This document shows, one piece after another, positions 21,353-29,671 of a DNA stretch of 29,671 nucleotides. A program made the translations under genes and the position numbers. Position 1 is the stretch's first letter. Every line of letters begins with the position of its first letter. Below the pieces are notes generated by a model. The model did not search any database. It was not told where the DNA came from and was given only the letters and a program-made list of their open reading frames with translations. Source of the stretch: an uncultured Candidatus Saccharibacteria bacterium (lineage in GTDB: Bacteria; Patescibacteriota; Saccharimonadia; Saccharimonadales; UBA4665); the NCBI GenBank assembly GCA_903891235.1, contig CAITDW010000081.1:1-29671 (forward strand), read 5' to 3'.

Positions 21353-24054
21353 TGGTTACCTACTAAGCTAATATAATTTCTCATAACATTTGTGTCTGCA
21401 ATGTATTGCCTAAAACGAGCACTATCATCATTCTTATTAATTTGTTTTAGTATACCAGAATCACAACCTGAACCACCTAAAGCCTTCGTATAAATATTGC
21501 AAATATTACTATTTAAACCTTGATCCATATCTTTATCAAGGTTTTGATCATCTTGAAGTATTGTTGAGTTTCTATTACCACATAAATCTTGACCCGTATT
21601 ATCAGCACCTGCAAAAACCGACATAGAATCATAATAATCAGTACTACCTATAACATAACAACCGCTACCGTTTGGTCCTCCATTATTACTTAATGAAACA
21701 ACACAGTTTAGTCTCAAATTATCTTTATTTTGTATTATATCTGTATAATTGCCAGCAAAACAATGAAGTAAATTATCACTATTATTATCTAAAGGATTTT
21801 TTTGGGTAAGATTAGATGGATCGCCAAGCATGGATAATCTAGATTTATGGTTTCCATTTAGTGAAACCTCCTTATTTAAATAATATTCATTTGAATATAT
21901 ATTATACTTCGTTGACTCTCCAGGGTTAAAATTATATTGAGACAATCCATATTGATCACCTGGCAATGGACTAGCAGTGTCTGCAAATATTCTAGGAGAC
22001 AAAACAATAGATAAGCTATGAGTAACAACTGATGGAAACTTTGTGAAATAATTTATCATACTATCAAAAACTGCGCTTTTACCCATTGGAATATCATTCA
22101 TTAATCTAGAAGTTAACGAATTATTATTATTTAATGCAAAAATTTGATCGTAAATTGACCTATTTGAGTTACTCTTTATCTCATTCATATTAGCTATTGA
22201 AACTAATTTACCAACTGTTTTCTTACTCATAGGAACACTTCCTGAAGCTCTAGAATATGTATTATAGGATAAATTAGCACCAGAGTCTGCATTATTCATC
22301 CAACTAGCACCACCCTCTAGTCCATTAAAACCAGCAACCGTAAGATTGGTCACAATATATGGTATAAGTTTGTACTGTACAAAAACAGTCTCTGCCCCAG
22401 CAGCAGCTACTTGTGCAACATCAGCTGCGCCAAGTGAACCAATATCAGCAGCAAGAGTAGCTACATATCCAACAGCAGTAGTAATGTGTCCAACAACTCT
22501 GTTATTAAGAGCATCACAAATACTTTTTACACCAGGAATGTTTGTTAAACCTGTCGACGTTACTTCATCGATTAATCTTTGGGCACCAGTACTCGTTGGA
22601 AGAGTCCCACTATCTGGCAATAATCCCTGAATTTTATTTGGATCGAATGAGTTTGAACCAACATCTGTATTAACTCCATTATTGTTCCCTATAGCTGATT
22701 GCCAAGCTTCAGAGTTAGAAAAATTACTTGAAGGTGTATAGATTGGTTCACCAGTTTTATCTAATATTGGAGTACCATCAGCATTTTCGGAAACTTTTGC
22801 TGGACTACCCTGTAGGGTGTTCATAAAATGATTTAGATCTTGCCCGCTTAATTTATGAGATTTCATTTGTGCTACAACCGCAAAAAGTAGAGTACTATGT
22901 CTTATCATAAGAGTTACAATTGCAGGTATTCCATCTTTGCTTAGTTTATTTGTAATTAAACTAACCTCGCAATAATCAGCTAGATATTTTTCAATATTTA
23001 AACTCGTTCCTATAGCTGATGGTAATTTATCTTGAGCAGCTTTTATTGCGTCAGATACAGATAATCCGCTATTAGAAGCCTCCTCGGCAGCTTGTATAGC
23101 TTGTCCAATATCTCCGTTAGTGTCAGGACTTTGAGTAGACTTGACTGCTTCACTAGCCAAGCTTGATGAACTTTTGCTTTCACCATCAACAATTGCTGAC
23201 TCTTCTGTTTGAGCGGCAGTCTTGGTCGGATCATCCTTAAGCCCACTAACAGGTGCGTTTGCTTCCCCGACCAAAACATTATTAAAAGTTGTTAATTGGC
23301 CAACATCCCATTCCGGAACAGCTTTTGAGAATTTATCCCAAGCACCACCCTCGTTGTTAGCAAATTTTTCCGATAAATCAGTTGGTGATGTACTTTCATC
23401 ACCTATACTCTTTATTCCTATTGAGCCATCTGACTTTGTAAAGGTATCTAAACCAGCATCTGATAAACCATTCTTTATGCTAGGATCTTCCCAGTTAAAC
23501 TTAGATGTTTCTTCAGCTAGCGATCCTTTTGTTGTGCCGTCTGGTTTTAAATCACCTTCTGGAGTAGATGGGTCACCGCTTGCACTTGGACTGGGAACTT
23601 TGGGGGGAGAGTGCTTTTGTAGCTCTTTAGTTATATCCTTGCTTACATCATTTTCCAATTGATGTGTTAATTTGCTTTCCTCTGCCAGTATCACATTTGC
23701 AATATGCTGAACAATCATTGGAACAAAAAAGGTTATTGCAAAAATCATTATTCCGAGGGCTGCCCCAGCGGCACCACCACCAATCAATCCCTTATTCTTA
23801 TTTTTTTGAAAAGCCCCTTTTATACCACTAGCAAATCCTCCAGCAACTGAACCTTTTGAAAGTCCAGTACTTGAACTGGCACCAGCCTCAGTTGCGGTTG
23901 CCGGCGCCTCAGGGGTTTTACCTTCGCCACTAACCTTACCAGGAGCTGATGGAGCTTGGCTCGCACCTCCACCCTCCTCCATTGACTTAAGATCCGGCCT
24001 TGTTATAGGATTTTCAGAATCTTGATCATATACTCCATTGGGTTGATTTTCCAT
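21349..24054 (-). CDS. Large membrane-anchored protein with Cys-rich C-terminus, unknown function
   Basis: I do not recognise this 901-residue protein, which sits between the VirB4 ATPase and the wall enzyme. Residues 1-88 are Pro/Ala/Gly/Ser-rich and basic near the end, likely cytoplasmic. A strong transmembrane segment follows (about 90-116). Residues 120-350 are low-complexity and acidic, with Ser-rich parts. Residues about 350-400 and 517-576 contain hydrophobic, Ala-rich helices that could insert in a membrane. The last 140 residues hold six Cys (765, 784, 799, 825, 852, 864), suggesting disulfides outside the cytoplasm. By place and topology it could be the VirB8/VirB10-like scaffold or a surface component of the secretion machine; this is inference. 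Stop and next start overlap (ATGA). Confidence 0.75.
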   Translation of the reverse strand: MENQPNGVYDQDSENPITRPDLKSMEEGGGASQAPSAPGKVSGEGKTPEAPATATEAGASSSTGLSKGSVAGGFASGIKGAFQKNKNKGLIGGGAAGAALGIMIFAITFFVPMIVQHIANVILAEESKLTHQLENDVSKDITKELQKHSPPKVPSPSASGDPSTPEGDLKPDGTTKGSLAEETSKFNWEDPSIKNGLSDAGLDTFTKSDGSIGIKSIGDESTSPTDLSEKFANNEGGAWDKFSKAVPEWDVGQLTTFNNVLVGEANAPVSGLKDDPTKTAAQTEESAIVDGESKSSSSLASEAVKSTQSPDTNGDIGQAIQAAEEASNSGLSVSDAIKAAQDKLPSAIGTSLNIEKYLADYCEVSLITNKLSKDGIPAIVTLMIRHSTLLFAVVAQMKSHKLSGQDLNHFMNTLQGSPAKVSENADGTPILDKTGEPIYTPSSNFSNSEAWQSAIGNNNGVNTDVGSNSFDPNKIQGLLPDSGTLPTSTGAQRLIDEVTSTGLTNIPGVKSICDALNNRVVGHITTAVGYVATLAADIGSLGAADVAQVAAAGAETVFVQYKLIPYIVTNLTVAGFNGLEGGASWMNNADSGANLSYNTYSRASGSVPMSKKTVGKLVSIANMNEIKSNSNRSIYDQIFALNNNNSLTSRLMNDIPMGKSAVFDSMINYFTKFPSVVTHSLSIVLSPRIFADTASPLPGDQYGLSQYNFNPGESTKYNIYSNEYYLNKEVSLNGNHKSRLSMLGDPSNLTQKNPLDNNSDNLLHCFAGNYTDIIQNKDNLRLNCVVSLSNNGGPNGSGCYVIGSTDYYDSMSVFAGADNTGQDLCGNRNSTILQDDQNLDKDMDQGLNSNICNIYTKALGGSGCDSGILKQINKNDDSARFRQYIADTNVMRNYISLVGNQ

Positions 24055-24061
24055 AGTTTAC

Positions 24062-25963
24062 TCAACTAATAGCGTTGGTTGATCCCGGCGTTAATGTATT
24101 AGATAAATCTATAGTTCCTTCTTGTAAGCTTTGAACAGACTGATTAGGACTACTGTTAACTAGTCCCATCTCAGTTGGTGATCCTGCGACCTGGATGTGA
24201 ACGTGATTCGGGCCAGCAAAGAACAATCCTTGACCAACCGGGAATTGTGATAATCTTTTCTTTTCTTCCTCGGTTAATTTAAATACATCTGCTAATACAT
24301 CAACAGAAGATGGCGACTGTTTAAATAACATCTGCATTGAAGCGTTGGCGACAATAGCCCTGCCCATACGACTACCCATAAAGTCTTCAACGTCTTGAGA
24401 AATAGTGGTTATACCTAGATTATATTTTCTGGCTCTTTTTGCGAGTGAAAAAATAAAGTTAGCTGAATCCTCATACTTCATGAGTTGCCATGCTTCATCA
24501 ATAATAAGGATTCTTTTCTTTCTATCCGACTTGGTTTTGTTCCATATGTAATTAAGAACAATATACATAGCCACTGGACGAAGTTCATCTTCAAGATCTC
24601 TTACGTTGAAGACTACAAATGGATTATCGATAATAATATTACTTTGTTGAGAAAAAATGCCTGCAAATGTACCACTAGTGTATTTTCTAATCCTTTGGGC
24701 TAATTGAGGGCCAGTACCACCCATATGCAACAATGTTTCATATAGATCTGCAATTGTCGGAGGCACAGTATTGTGAGTTAGTGGATCATTGGTTATACCA
24801 GCTTTTGCATAGGTTTCTATTAGGGCTGTATCAAGATCAGACTCCTCTACTGGATTCAGCGCTGGAGTAATTGCATTGTTTCCGCCAACCATTTGCGCCT
24901 GAGCACCACCCATCATTAAGCGAAGTAAACCATGGAGCATAATTAAGTTACTACGAAGCGCATTATCTGCTTCTTCTGGGTCAATTGTAGTTGGTAGATC
25001 AAAAGGATTTATTCTAGTGCTTGAGCTGAGACTGAGTCGAACATAGGCACCAGCAACTGCATCAGATAATTTTTGGTACTCATTTTCTGGGTCAATAATA
25101 ATAATCTCAGTACCAAACATCATACTTCGAAGTGCCTCTAGCTTCACAGCGAAAGATTTACCCGCTCCAGATTTAGCAAAGACTACAGAATTACTATTTT
25201 CTAGAGTAAATCTGTCAAAAATAACCAAACCTGAATTGTGCATATTGATACCATATAAAATACCGTTATCTTGGCTGAGGTTAGCAGATGTAAACGGAAA
25301 ACTAGTAGATAGTGCACCTGTATTCATATTCCTACGAATTTGCATTTCGTCAACAAACTGAGGGATAACAGTATTGAAACCTTGCTCTTGTTGAGATGAA
25401 CCCGGCTTAGAGTAAATTAATTGTTGACCAAGCATTGACTCTACTTTATGAGAAACAAATTCTAATTCTTCCATGTCATTGGCATAAATATTAAAATAAA
25501 GACCAAATCTAAAAAATCTTTCCTCACCAACTTGAAGTTTGTCTCTCATTTCCTCAGCATCTTGAATAGCAGCTTGTTTACCTGGATCTCTGATTTTACC
25601 TTTTTCAGAATCGATCTGTATTCCTGCTTCCAGCTGAGTAACTTTTTTTCTCAAGTTATTCATAATTACCTGGCTAGCAACTGGATAAATGTAAATACTG
25701 ATATCTATTACTTCATCGATGTTAACCAAGCCACTTAACCAACCTGTGTAGATTTGTCTTGGGTAGCCATAGACATAATAGCTTCTAGCAAATCTTGTAC
25801 CTATACGAAAATAGTTACTTTGGAGCTCGAGAGAACTAGGAGCTATAAAATCTCTAAGAGCTGTTATACCCTTTTGAAACGCACCATAAACTTCTTGTTG
25901 TTCTTGTCTTCTTTGAGCCTCAGCAATTAAAACTGGGTCAACTCTTTTTTTGCCGAAAGCCAT
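24062..25963 (-). CDS. virB4: VirB4/TraC-type secretion ATPase
   Basis: The 633-residue ATPase drives assembly or transport in a type IV secretion-like system at the inner membrane face. The N-terminal part (1-240) has SYYVYGYPRQIYTGWLSGL, typical of CPR and Gram-positive VirB4. The ATPase domain has Walker A KSGAGKS (264-270), EIIIIDPENEY (286-296), a Gln-rich helix region, Walker B ILIIDE (485-490) in LIIDEAWQLMKYED, and TTISQDVEDF with the conserved Gln523. PVGQGLFF near the C-terminus is also a VirB4 trait. Full VirB4 proteins are 780-850 residues; here the first portion appears to be the separate TraC-like gene upstream (2-bp gap). The 7-bp gap to the next gene implies one transcript. 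Confidence 0.9.
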   Translation of the reverse strand: MAFGKKRVDPVLIAEAQRRQEQQEVYGAFQKGITALRDFIAPSSLELQSNYFRIGTRFARSYYVYGYPRQIYTGWLSGLVNIDEVIDISIYIYPVASQVIMNNLRKKVTQLEAGIQIDSEKGKIRDPGKQAAIQDAEEMRDKLQVGEERFFRFGLYFNIYANDMEELEFVSHKVESMLGQQLIYSKPGSSQQEQGFNTVIPQFVDEMQIRRNMNTGALSTSFPFTSANLSQDNGILYGINMHNSGLVIFDRFTLENSNSVVFAKSGAGKSFAVKLEALRSMMFGTEIIIIDPENEYQKLSDAVAGAYVRLSLSSSTRINPFDLPTTIDPEEADNALRSNLIMLHGLLRLMMGGAQAQMVGGNNAITPALNPVEESDLDTALIETYAKAGITNDPLTHNTVPPTIADLYETLLHMGGTGPQLAQRIRKYTSGTFAGIFSQQSNIIIDNPFVVFNVRDLEDELRPVAMYIVLNYIWNKTKSDRKKRILIIDEAWQLMKYEDSANFIFSLAKRARKYNLGITTISQDVEDFMGSRMGRAIVANASMQMLFKQSPSSVDVLADVFKLTEEEKKRLSQFPVGQGLFFAGPNHVHIQVAGSPTEMGLVNSSPNQSVQSLQEGTIDLSNTLTPGSTNAIS

Positions 25964-25965
25964 GA

Positions 25966-26799
25966 TTAATAACCTCCTTGCATGTTTGGTTTAGGTGCTT
26001 GACCCTCACCTTTTTCAATTACATCGCTAGTCAAACTATCGATAGCAATTAGTGGTTGATTAACCGCAGTGTCTGGATTATAGGTATTATAATAAAGTTC
26101 AATTAACTCTTGAGTAGCCAATGGTGTTGCAGTCACCCCACACTGTAATAATCCTTGTAGAGTAGCTTGCACTCTATTTCTTAGTTCATTTTTTGCAGCT
26201 TCTAGATCAGCCTCATTTATTACCACTTTATTATCGTTCTTACCGAGTAACCCACCCAATCCTGTAATAAAATTCCTACTACCCGTAGTAATATTCTTTT
26301 TCATTTCTGGTCCAGGAAAAAACGGAATAACGACATAAAAATCTTTATCCATAATATTAGTTTGGCTGGCTAGTTGCTCGATGAAATCAATATAATCATC
26401 CATTAACATAGATAAAAGCATGTTCTCGTGTTCAGACTTTAATCTATCAAGTTTTTGAACATAGTCAGATAAATTAACCCTCTCAGAGTGAATAAAGATT
26501 TGAATTGGAAAATATAAAGAGTTCAAAAAACCTTGATAACTGAACTCAACAGCTTCTTGTTCAGATTGGCTCATTAAATCAAAATTTATTGCTTTGCACC
26601 ATATAACCGCCCTATATGTACCGTCAGCCATTATTGCAATACCATCTCTTATTTCAGCTATTTTCAGCATGTTTTGAGTACTATTAGGATTAGACTTAAC
26701 CATTTGGCCAGCCTCTTGTTGCGATACAACTGGACCCTGCGCCTGTATTCCAGGAGAAACATAGCCAGGATATTGATTTTGGTTTGAATTAGGATCCAT
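25966..26799 (-). CDS. TraC-like protein (VirB4 N-terminal-like) of the secretion cluster
   Basis: A 277-residue soluble protein with a Gln/Pro-rich first 40 residues. The core starts KIAEIRDGIAIMADGTYRAVIWCKAINF, then FPIQIFIHSERVNLSDYVQ and MDKDFYVVIPFFPG, resembling the N-terminal domain of CagE/TrbE/VirB4 proteins. In CPR genomes such a stand-alone gene commonly sits between prgI and virB4, so the division is natural rather than a break. It has no Walker motifs. Its stop is 2 bp before the virB4 start. GGGG in the 3' arm of a small hairpin precedes the ATG as its ribosome site. It presumably works as a complex with the downstream ATPase. Confidence in the family is moderate. Confidence 0.75.
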   Translation of the reverse strand: MDPNSNQNQYPGYVSPGIQAQGPVVSQQEAGQMVKSNPNSTQNMLKIAEIRDGIAIMADGTYRAVIWCKAINFDLMSQSEQEAVEFSYQGFLNSLYFPIQIFIHSERVNLSDYVQKLDRLKSEHENMLLSMLMDDYIDFIEQLASQTNIMDKDFYVVIPFFPGPEMKKNITTGSRNFITGLGGLLGKNDNKVVINEADLEAAKNELRNRVQATLQGLLQCGVTATPLATQELIELYYNTYNPDTAVNQPLIAIDSLTSDVIEKGEGQAPKPNMQGGY

Positions 26800-26816
26800 A
26801 TCTATTCTTTGCCACC

Positions 26817-26831
26817 CCTTATTTAGTAAGG
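26817..26831 (-). repeat. Small hairpin overlapping the ribosome site of the TraC-like gene
   Basis: On the minus strand CCTTA-CTAAA-TAAGG forms a 5-bp stem; the 3' arm runs into GGGGTGG, the probable Shine-Dalgarno of the gene that starts at 26799. The hairpin could tune translation. It is short and may be chance. Confidence 0.25.
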
Positions 26832-26851
26832 ATTAATTAGTAATTTATATA

Positions 26852-27805
26852 TTAGTGCAAGTTTATTACAACTTCACCATCCAGACCTTCGCTTGTTTTT
26901 TCGCCCTCATGCTGGATCGCTGCAACACTTAAATCATTATTACTTGCCATATTTATTATATCAGGACTAGGGGTATGTGTCATCATAGCTTGGCGAGCTT
27001 TTTCTGCTTCTAATAATGCAAGCCGGTCCTGCTCTAATTCCTCTGGAGTTTTAATATATTTTATGTGTGAATTGTATTCTTGTTTTAGTCTATCGTGTTT
27101 TTGATGAAGTTCTTGGTTAATCTCACGCTCTTGCTCGGGAGTAAAACCAGTGTCTACTTGTGCTAATGTTGAGGTTGCACCAGAAACTTGATTTTGACTA
27201 AACCACTTATTTTCTGGAGTATTTGAATGGATAATATTTTTTGTTGATTCAATTAGAGCCTGGCGATGTCTTTCTTCGGATTCTTTTATTTTTTCGGTAA
27301 ATTTGAATGCGGTGGTATTATTTTTCTCATCAAGGATATCATCTCTTAGATTAATATCAGTAACTGGTGCTTCTTCTACAGCATTTGTACCCGTTAATCT
27401 ATCCTCATTGGCAATTACCGTAGGTCCTACTGACTGGTTGGTAGATAGATTTACGTTTACATTTTTAGTAGCCCAACCCCTAGTATCAATAGTTTCAGCT
27501 AGTACTTTTAATCTACTCTGGACTTCATCTCTAGATAGACCATTTGTGTAGTTAATTTTGACTCTCTTTGGTGCATTAATTTGAACTAAGTTTTTTACTC
27601 CGCTCTGATTCCAAACTCTATTATGGGGATAGATTAAATATTTTAATTTAGCTAACGCCCAAACTTCAGTTGGTTGGTCTCTTCCCCATGGAATTGCAAA
27701 AAAAGCAGCAAACAAAGCTATTGGTAAAAAAACAATGAGCAGGAAGGCAACATGTTTTGAATAAACTAAAAAGCTTAAGTATAAGAAGAACAGTGACACA
27801 TGCAA
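26852..27805 (-). CDS. PrgI-family protein, main body (3' part after a frameshift)
   Basis: This 317-codon frame holds the second half of the PrgI domain and a long cytoplasmic tail. Its first annotated codon is a TTG (27805), which is probably not a true start; useful protein sequence begins about residue 14 (VYSKHVAFLLIVFLPIALF), a membrane helix, then AIPWGRDQPTEVWALAKLKYLIYPHNRVWNQSG, which matches the conserved end of PrgI proteins. The tail (about 100-317) is charged, Glu/Gln-rich and partly coiled coil (EEVEQDRLALLEAEK-like) with no motif I know. PrgI is the small bitopic inner-membrane protein next to VirB4 in Gram-positive-type type IV systems. The gene's true N-terminus is the fragment at 27666-27884. 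Confidence 0.75.
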   Translation of the reverse strand: MHVSLFFLYLSFLVYSKHVAFLLIVFLPIALFAAFFAIPWGRDQPTEVWALAKLKYLIYPHNRVWNQSGVKNLVQINAPKRVKINYTNGLSRDEVQSRLKVLAETIDTRGWATKNVNVNLSTNQSVGPTVIANEDRLTGTNAVEEAPVTDINLRDDILDEKNNTTAFKFTEKIKESEERHRQALIESTKNIIHSNTPENKWFSQNQVSGATSTLAQVDTGFTPEQEREINQELHQKHDRLKQEYNSHIKYIKTPEELEQDRLALLEAEKARQAMMTHTPSPDIINMASNNDLSVAAIQHEGEKTSEGLDGEVVINLH

Positions 27806-27884
27806 ATATAAACTGAACTAACGACAAAGGCCCAATTAACTTGTCCTCTGCCTCTATATCTTGAATTACTTTATATGTTGCCAT
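27666..27884 (-). CDS. PrgI-family protein, N-terminal part (frameshifted)
   Basis: A 72-codon frame whose first 41 residues are the N-terminus of a PrgI protein: MATYKVIQDIEAEDKLIGPL, then SLVQFIFACVTVLLILKL with the first membrane helix. After about residue 40 the frame turns into Cys/Phe-rich nonsense. The rest of the domain continues in the next frame (26852-27805). Removing one base from a run of five T on the sense strand (plus-strand 27768-27772) joins ILKL to LVYSKHVAFLL and gives a 343-residue protein. The ATG has TAGGAATGTA upstream as a ribosome site. Either a real frameshift, slippage, or a sequencing error. Confidence 0.8.
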   Translation of the reverse strand: MATYKVIQDIEAEDKLIGPLSLVQFIFACVTVLLILKLFSLFKTCCLPAHCFFTNSFVCCFFCNSMGKRPTN

Positions 27885-27927
27885 TACATTCCTATTTTAA
27901 CTTTTACTACTTATTTTTTCTAGATTA

Positions 27928-29671
27928 TCAAGGTAATGGTTGGCGAGCTCTGCCTTGAGCTGCAGTATCAGCTGCACCATTAGTTGCCGCCCAGCCAGTA
28001 TAATGAGAATCAGCTGATGCGCCAGGCGATGGTGGTCCAGCAACTCCACCAGGTAATGGTGCTGATGCATCAATTAGTTCTTGTGCAGCAGTTGCAAGAG
28101 CTGGGTTAACTTTACCGCCCGTAGCCATTTCATTAAGTTCAACTTTATGTCTGGCGTAGTTTTCGAAATCTTGCTGAGAGCCAGATCCACTATTGATTCT
28201 TCTAACCAGATCATCATGAACTGATCTAAGCGCCTCAGGTCTTTGTGCAGCCATTTCTTTATGATCCAACTTGTTCCATGCTTCACTTGGATTATATTGA
28301 GTGCTATCATGGTTACCCAAATCTGCTCTTGAAGGAGTAACAGCTTTTTTATTATTACGCATAAATTGTTGTGCAGTTCCAGCGTTTGGACCCGAGAAAC
28401 CATTAACATTACCTGCTGAGTCGACTGTTACATTTGAACCAGATGCCCTAGCAGAATTTCTCATCATCTGATTGTGACCTTCAACTCCTTCAGCAAAACC
28501 AGAGCCATTTTCTGCAAGTTGCTGAGCGGCTGCTTGCATAGTACCCCTAGTCCTAGGAGTACTTCTAGCGGCGGCTATGGCTGAGTCCCAGGCTGCGACC
28601 CTAGAGCTATCTCCACTCGCAACAGCTGCTGCACGTTCACTTCTAGCATGATCCATATCTTGTAGAGCCCACAGGTAATCGTCATTCTTATTGTTGGCTT
28701 GCCAGTTTCTATTTTTAGATAACTCTTCATTAGCCCATTGTGTATCAAAACCAGACTTACGAGCCGCGGCAGCAGTTCTACCTTGCCCTCTGAATGCTCC
28801 TCTGGTTCTTGTAGCTAAAGATCCAGCACTTAGACCAAATCTCTCTCTTTGATACTTGTTGCGTTTCTTGACTCTATTGCCTCGGCTATTTGGATCATTT
28901 GGATTACCTTTAATTGCAGCATTACCGCGCTTTCTTAGATTACTGAGCCCACCACTGACAGATCCAACAACGCCGCCAGATAATTTGAAAGCAAACGGAA
29001 TAAGAAATAGCGGCGCACATACAGCAATAATTGCTATAAATTTTGCTAGAAAATCTTCCAATCCGAAAGGATTGGCGTTAAATACAATCGACATTACCTC
29101 AGCCATACATAAAAGCGCGACAACTATTGGATAGACTGCAAGCGTTTTTATGAGTATACCCCACCATTTTTTGAAATAAGTCTCTGTGTTTGGTAAGCAA
29201 TATAATGAGAATGCTACTGGAGAAATCATAAGCAAAAGTATAAGAACAGCCTGTCTAAAGAGTAGTGTTAGTAGTACTCCAAGAATAGCTAGAAAGATAG
29301 GTAGAACTACAAAGATGATTAGGTATAAAGCAGCATCTCCAAGACCCGAGAGAATAGATGGTTTTCCTCCCCTTACTGCCGTGGATGTGCCTGTCGCAGG
29401 AACGGCTGATGAACCCGTTCCTTTTAGTGATCTATATAGACCACCTAGAGCTATGCCACCCAGTAGTAAGCCAAGACCCGCAAACATTCCTAGAAATACG
29501 GTTGTGTCACTGGGCCCGGTTATGTTCAGCTTCCACAAATTATTCTGAGAAAACGGCGCCTTAATAAGATCATACACTCCACCACCTAGGATATTAAACA
29601 CATCCTCAAGCGCAGCTACTATATATATAGAAAGATTAATAAGAACTACAGCTACCAATATCCTAGGTAAC
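27928..29671 (-). CDS. VirB6/TrbL-like membrane protein, N-terminus cut by the window edge
   Basis: The frame stays open to the right edge, and the sequence there (ILVAVVLINLSIYIVAALEDV) is the middle of a membrane region, so the start is outside the window. About 580 residues are visible. The first 240 hold roughly six membrane segments, with ISPVAFSLYCLPNTETYFKKWW, a conserved VirB6/TrbL-type element of CPR and Gram-positive type IV systems. The tail (about 245 to the end) is basic, Gly/Ala/Asn-rich, likely disordered and cytoplasmic. VirB6-like proteins form part of the inner-membrane channel. The gene leads the visible operon, with PrgI 43 bp downstream. The first part of the tail is Arg-rich (RKRGNAAIKG, RVKKRNKYQRERFG). 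Confidence 0.8.
   Translation of the reverse strand, partial: LPRILVAVVLINLSIYIVAALEDVFNILGGGVYDLIKAPFSQNNLWKLNITGPSDTTVFLGMFAGLGLLLGGIALGGLYRSLKGTGSSAVPATGTSTAVRGGKPSILSGLGDAALYLIIFVVLPIFLAILGVLLTLLFRQAVLILLLMISPVAFSLYCLPNTETYFKKWWGILIKTLAVYPIVVALLCMAEVMSIVFNANPFGLEDFLAKFIAIIAVCAPLFLIPFAFKLSGGVVGSVSGGLSNLRKRGNAAIKGNPNDPNSRGNRVKKRNKYQRERFGLSAGSLATRTRGAFRGQGRTAAAARKSGFDTQWANEELSKNRNWQANNKNDDYLWALQDMDHARSERAAAVASGDSSRVAAWDSAIAAARSTPRTRGTMQAAAQQLAENGSGFAEGVEGHNQMMRNSARASGSNVTVDSAGNVNGFSGPNAGTAQQFMRNNKKAVTPSRADLGNHDSTQYNPSEAWNKLDHKEMAAQRPEALRSVHDDLVRRINSGSGSQQDFENYARHKVELNEMATGGKVNPALATAAQELIDASAPLPGGVAGPPSPGASADSHYTGWAATNGAADTAAQGRARQPLP

Noticed and set aside
22346..23662. Plus-strand open frames opposite the 901-residue gene
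   Set aside because: They are antisense to a well-supported long gene in an Ala/Ser/Thr-rich stretch, where antisense open frames arise easily.
27780..27805. TTG 27805 as a genuine start for the PrgI body
   Set aside because: It would discard the conserved N-terminal helix that is present in the other frame, and no ribosome site precedes it.

Overview
The window looks like the replication-origin region of a Patescibacteria (CPR) genome, most likely a Candidatus Saccharibacteria (TM7) relative. This is inferred from the AT-rich and very compact layout (gaps of a few bases, many 4-bp ATGA overlaps), the khpB-yidC-rnpA-rpmH // dnaA-dnaN-recF order, and the large type IV secretion-like cluster (PrgI, TraC-like, VirB4, VirB6/TrbL-like) next to it. 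UGA is used as a stop codon, so the genetic code is standard. No database search was possible; family names rest on motifs and remembered family features.

Region 1 (about 200-12208) is a surface-glycan locus. Three glycosyltransferase genes run rightward (253-4497). A SAM methyltransferase on the minus strand (4501-5403) is broken by one in-frame TAA. A minus-strand Wzm/Wzt-type ABC exporter pair (5433-7423) follows. Then come two more rightward glycosyltransferases (7442-9575) and an 861-residue fusion of a multi-pass membrane domain to a PIG-L-type deacetylase (9623-12208). Together these could build, modify and export a lipid-linked polysaccharide or glycolipid. The Wzt has a C-terminal extension typical of exporters that recognise a modified glycan end.

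Region 2 (12205-18251) is the origin. khpB, yidC, rnpA and rpmH point left; dnaA, dnaN and recF point right. The rpmH-dnaA gap holds a perfect DnaA box, a second box on the other strand placed inside the dnaA promoter spacer (autoregulation), and further weak boxes. The dnaA-dnaN gap holds another DnaA box followed by TAA repeats and an AT-rich tract, so the origin may be bipartite with unwinding downstream of dnaA.

Region 3 (18259-29671, all minus strand, transcribed right to left) is one type IV secretion-like operon. It contains a VirB6/TrbL-like membrane protein (cut by the right edge), a PrgI-family protein split by a one-base frameshift, a TraC-like protein that resembles the N-terminal part of VirB4, the VirB4 ATPase, a 901-residue membrane-anchored protein with a Cys-rich C-terminus, a 697-residue exported three-domain enzyme (SGNH hydrolase, lysozyme-like, NlpC/P60), and two small single-pass proteins. 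The last four genes are joined by ATGA overlaps, which ties the cell-wall enzyme and the unknown proteins to the secretion machine. In a host-attached CPR cell this could be a wall-penetrating secretion or DNA-uptake apparatus; that role is inference.

No tRNA, rRNA, CRISPR array, transposase or integrase was seen.
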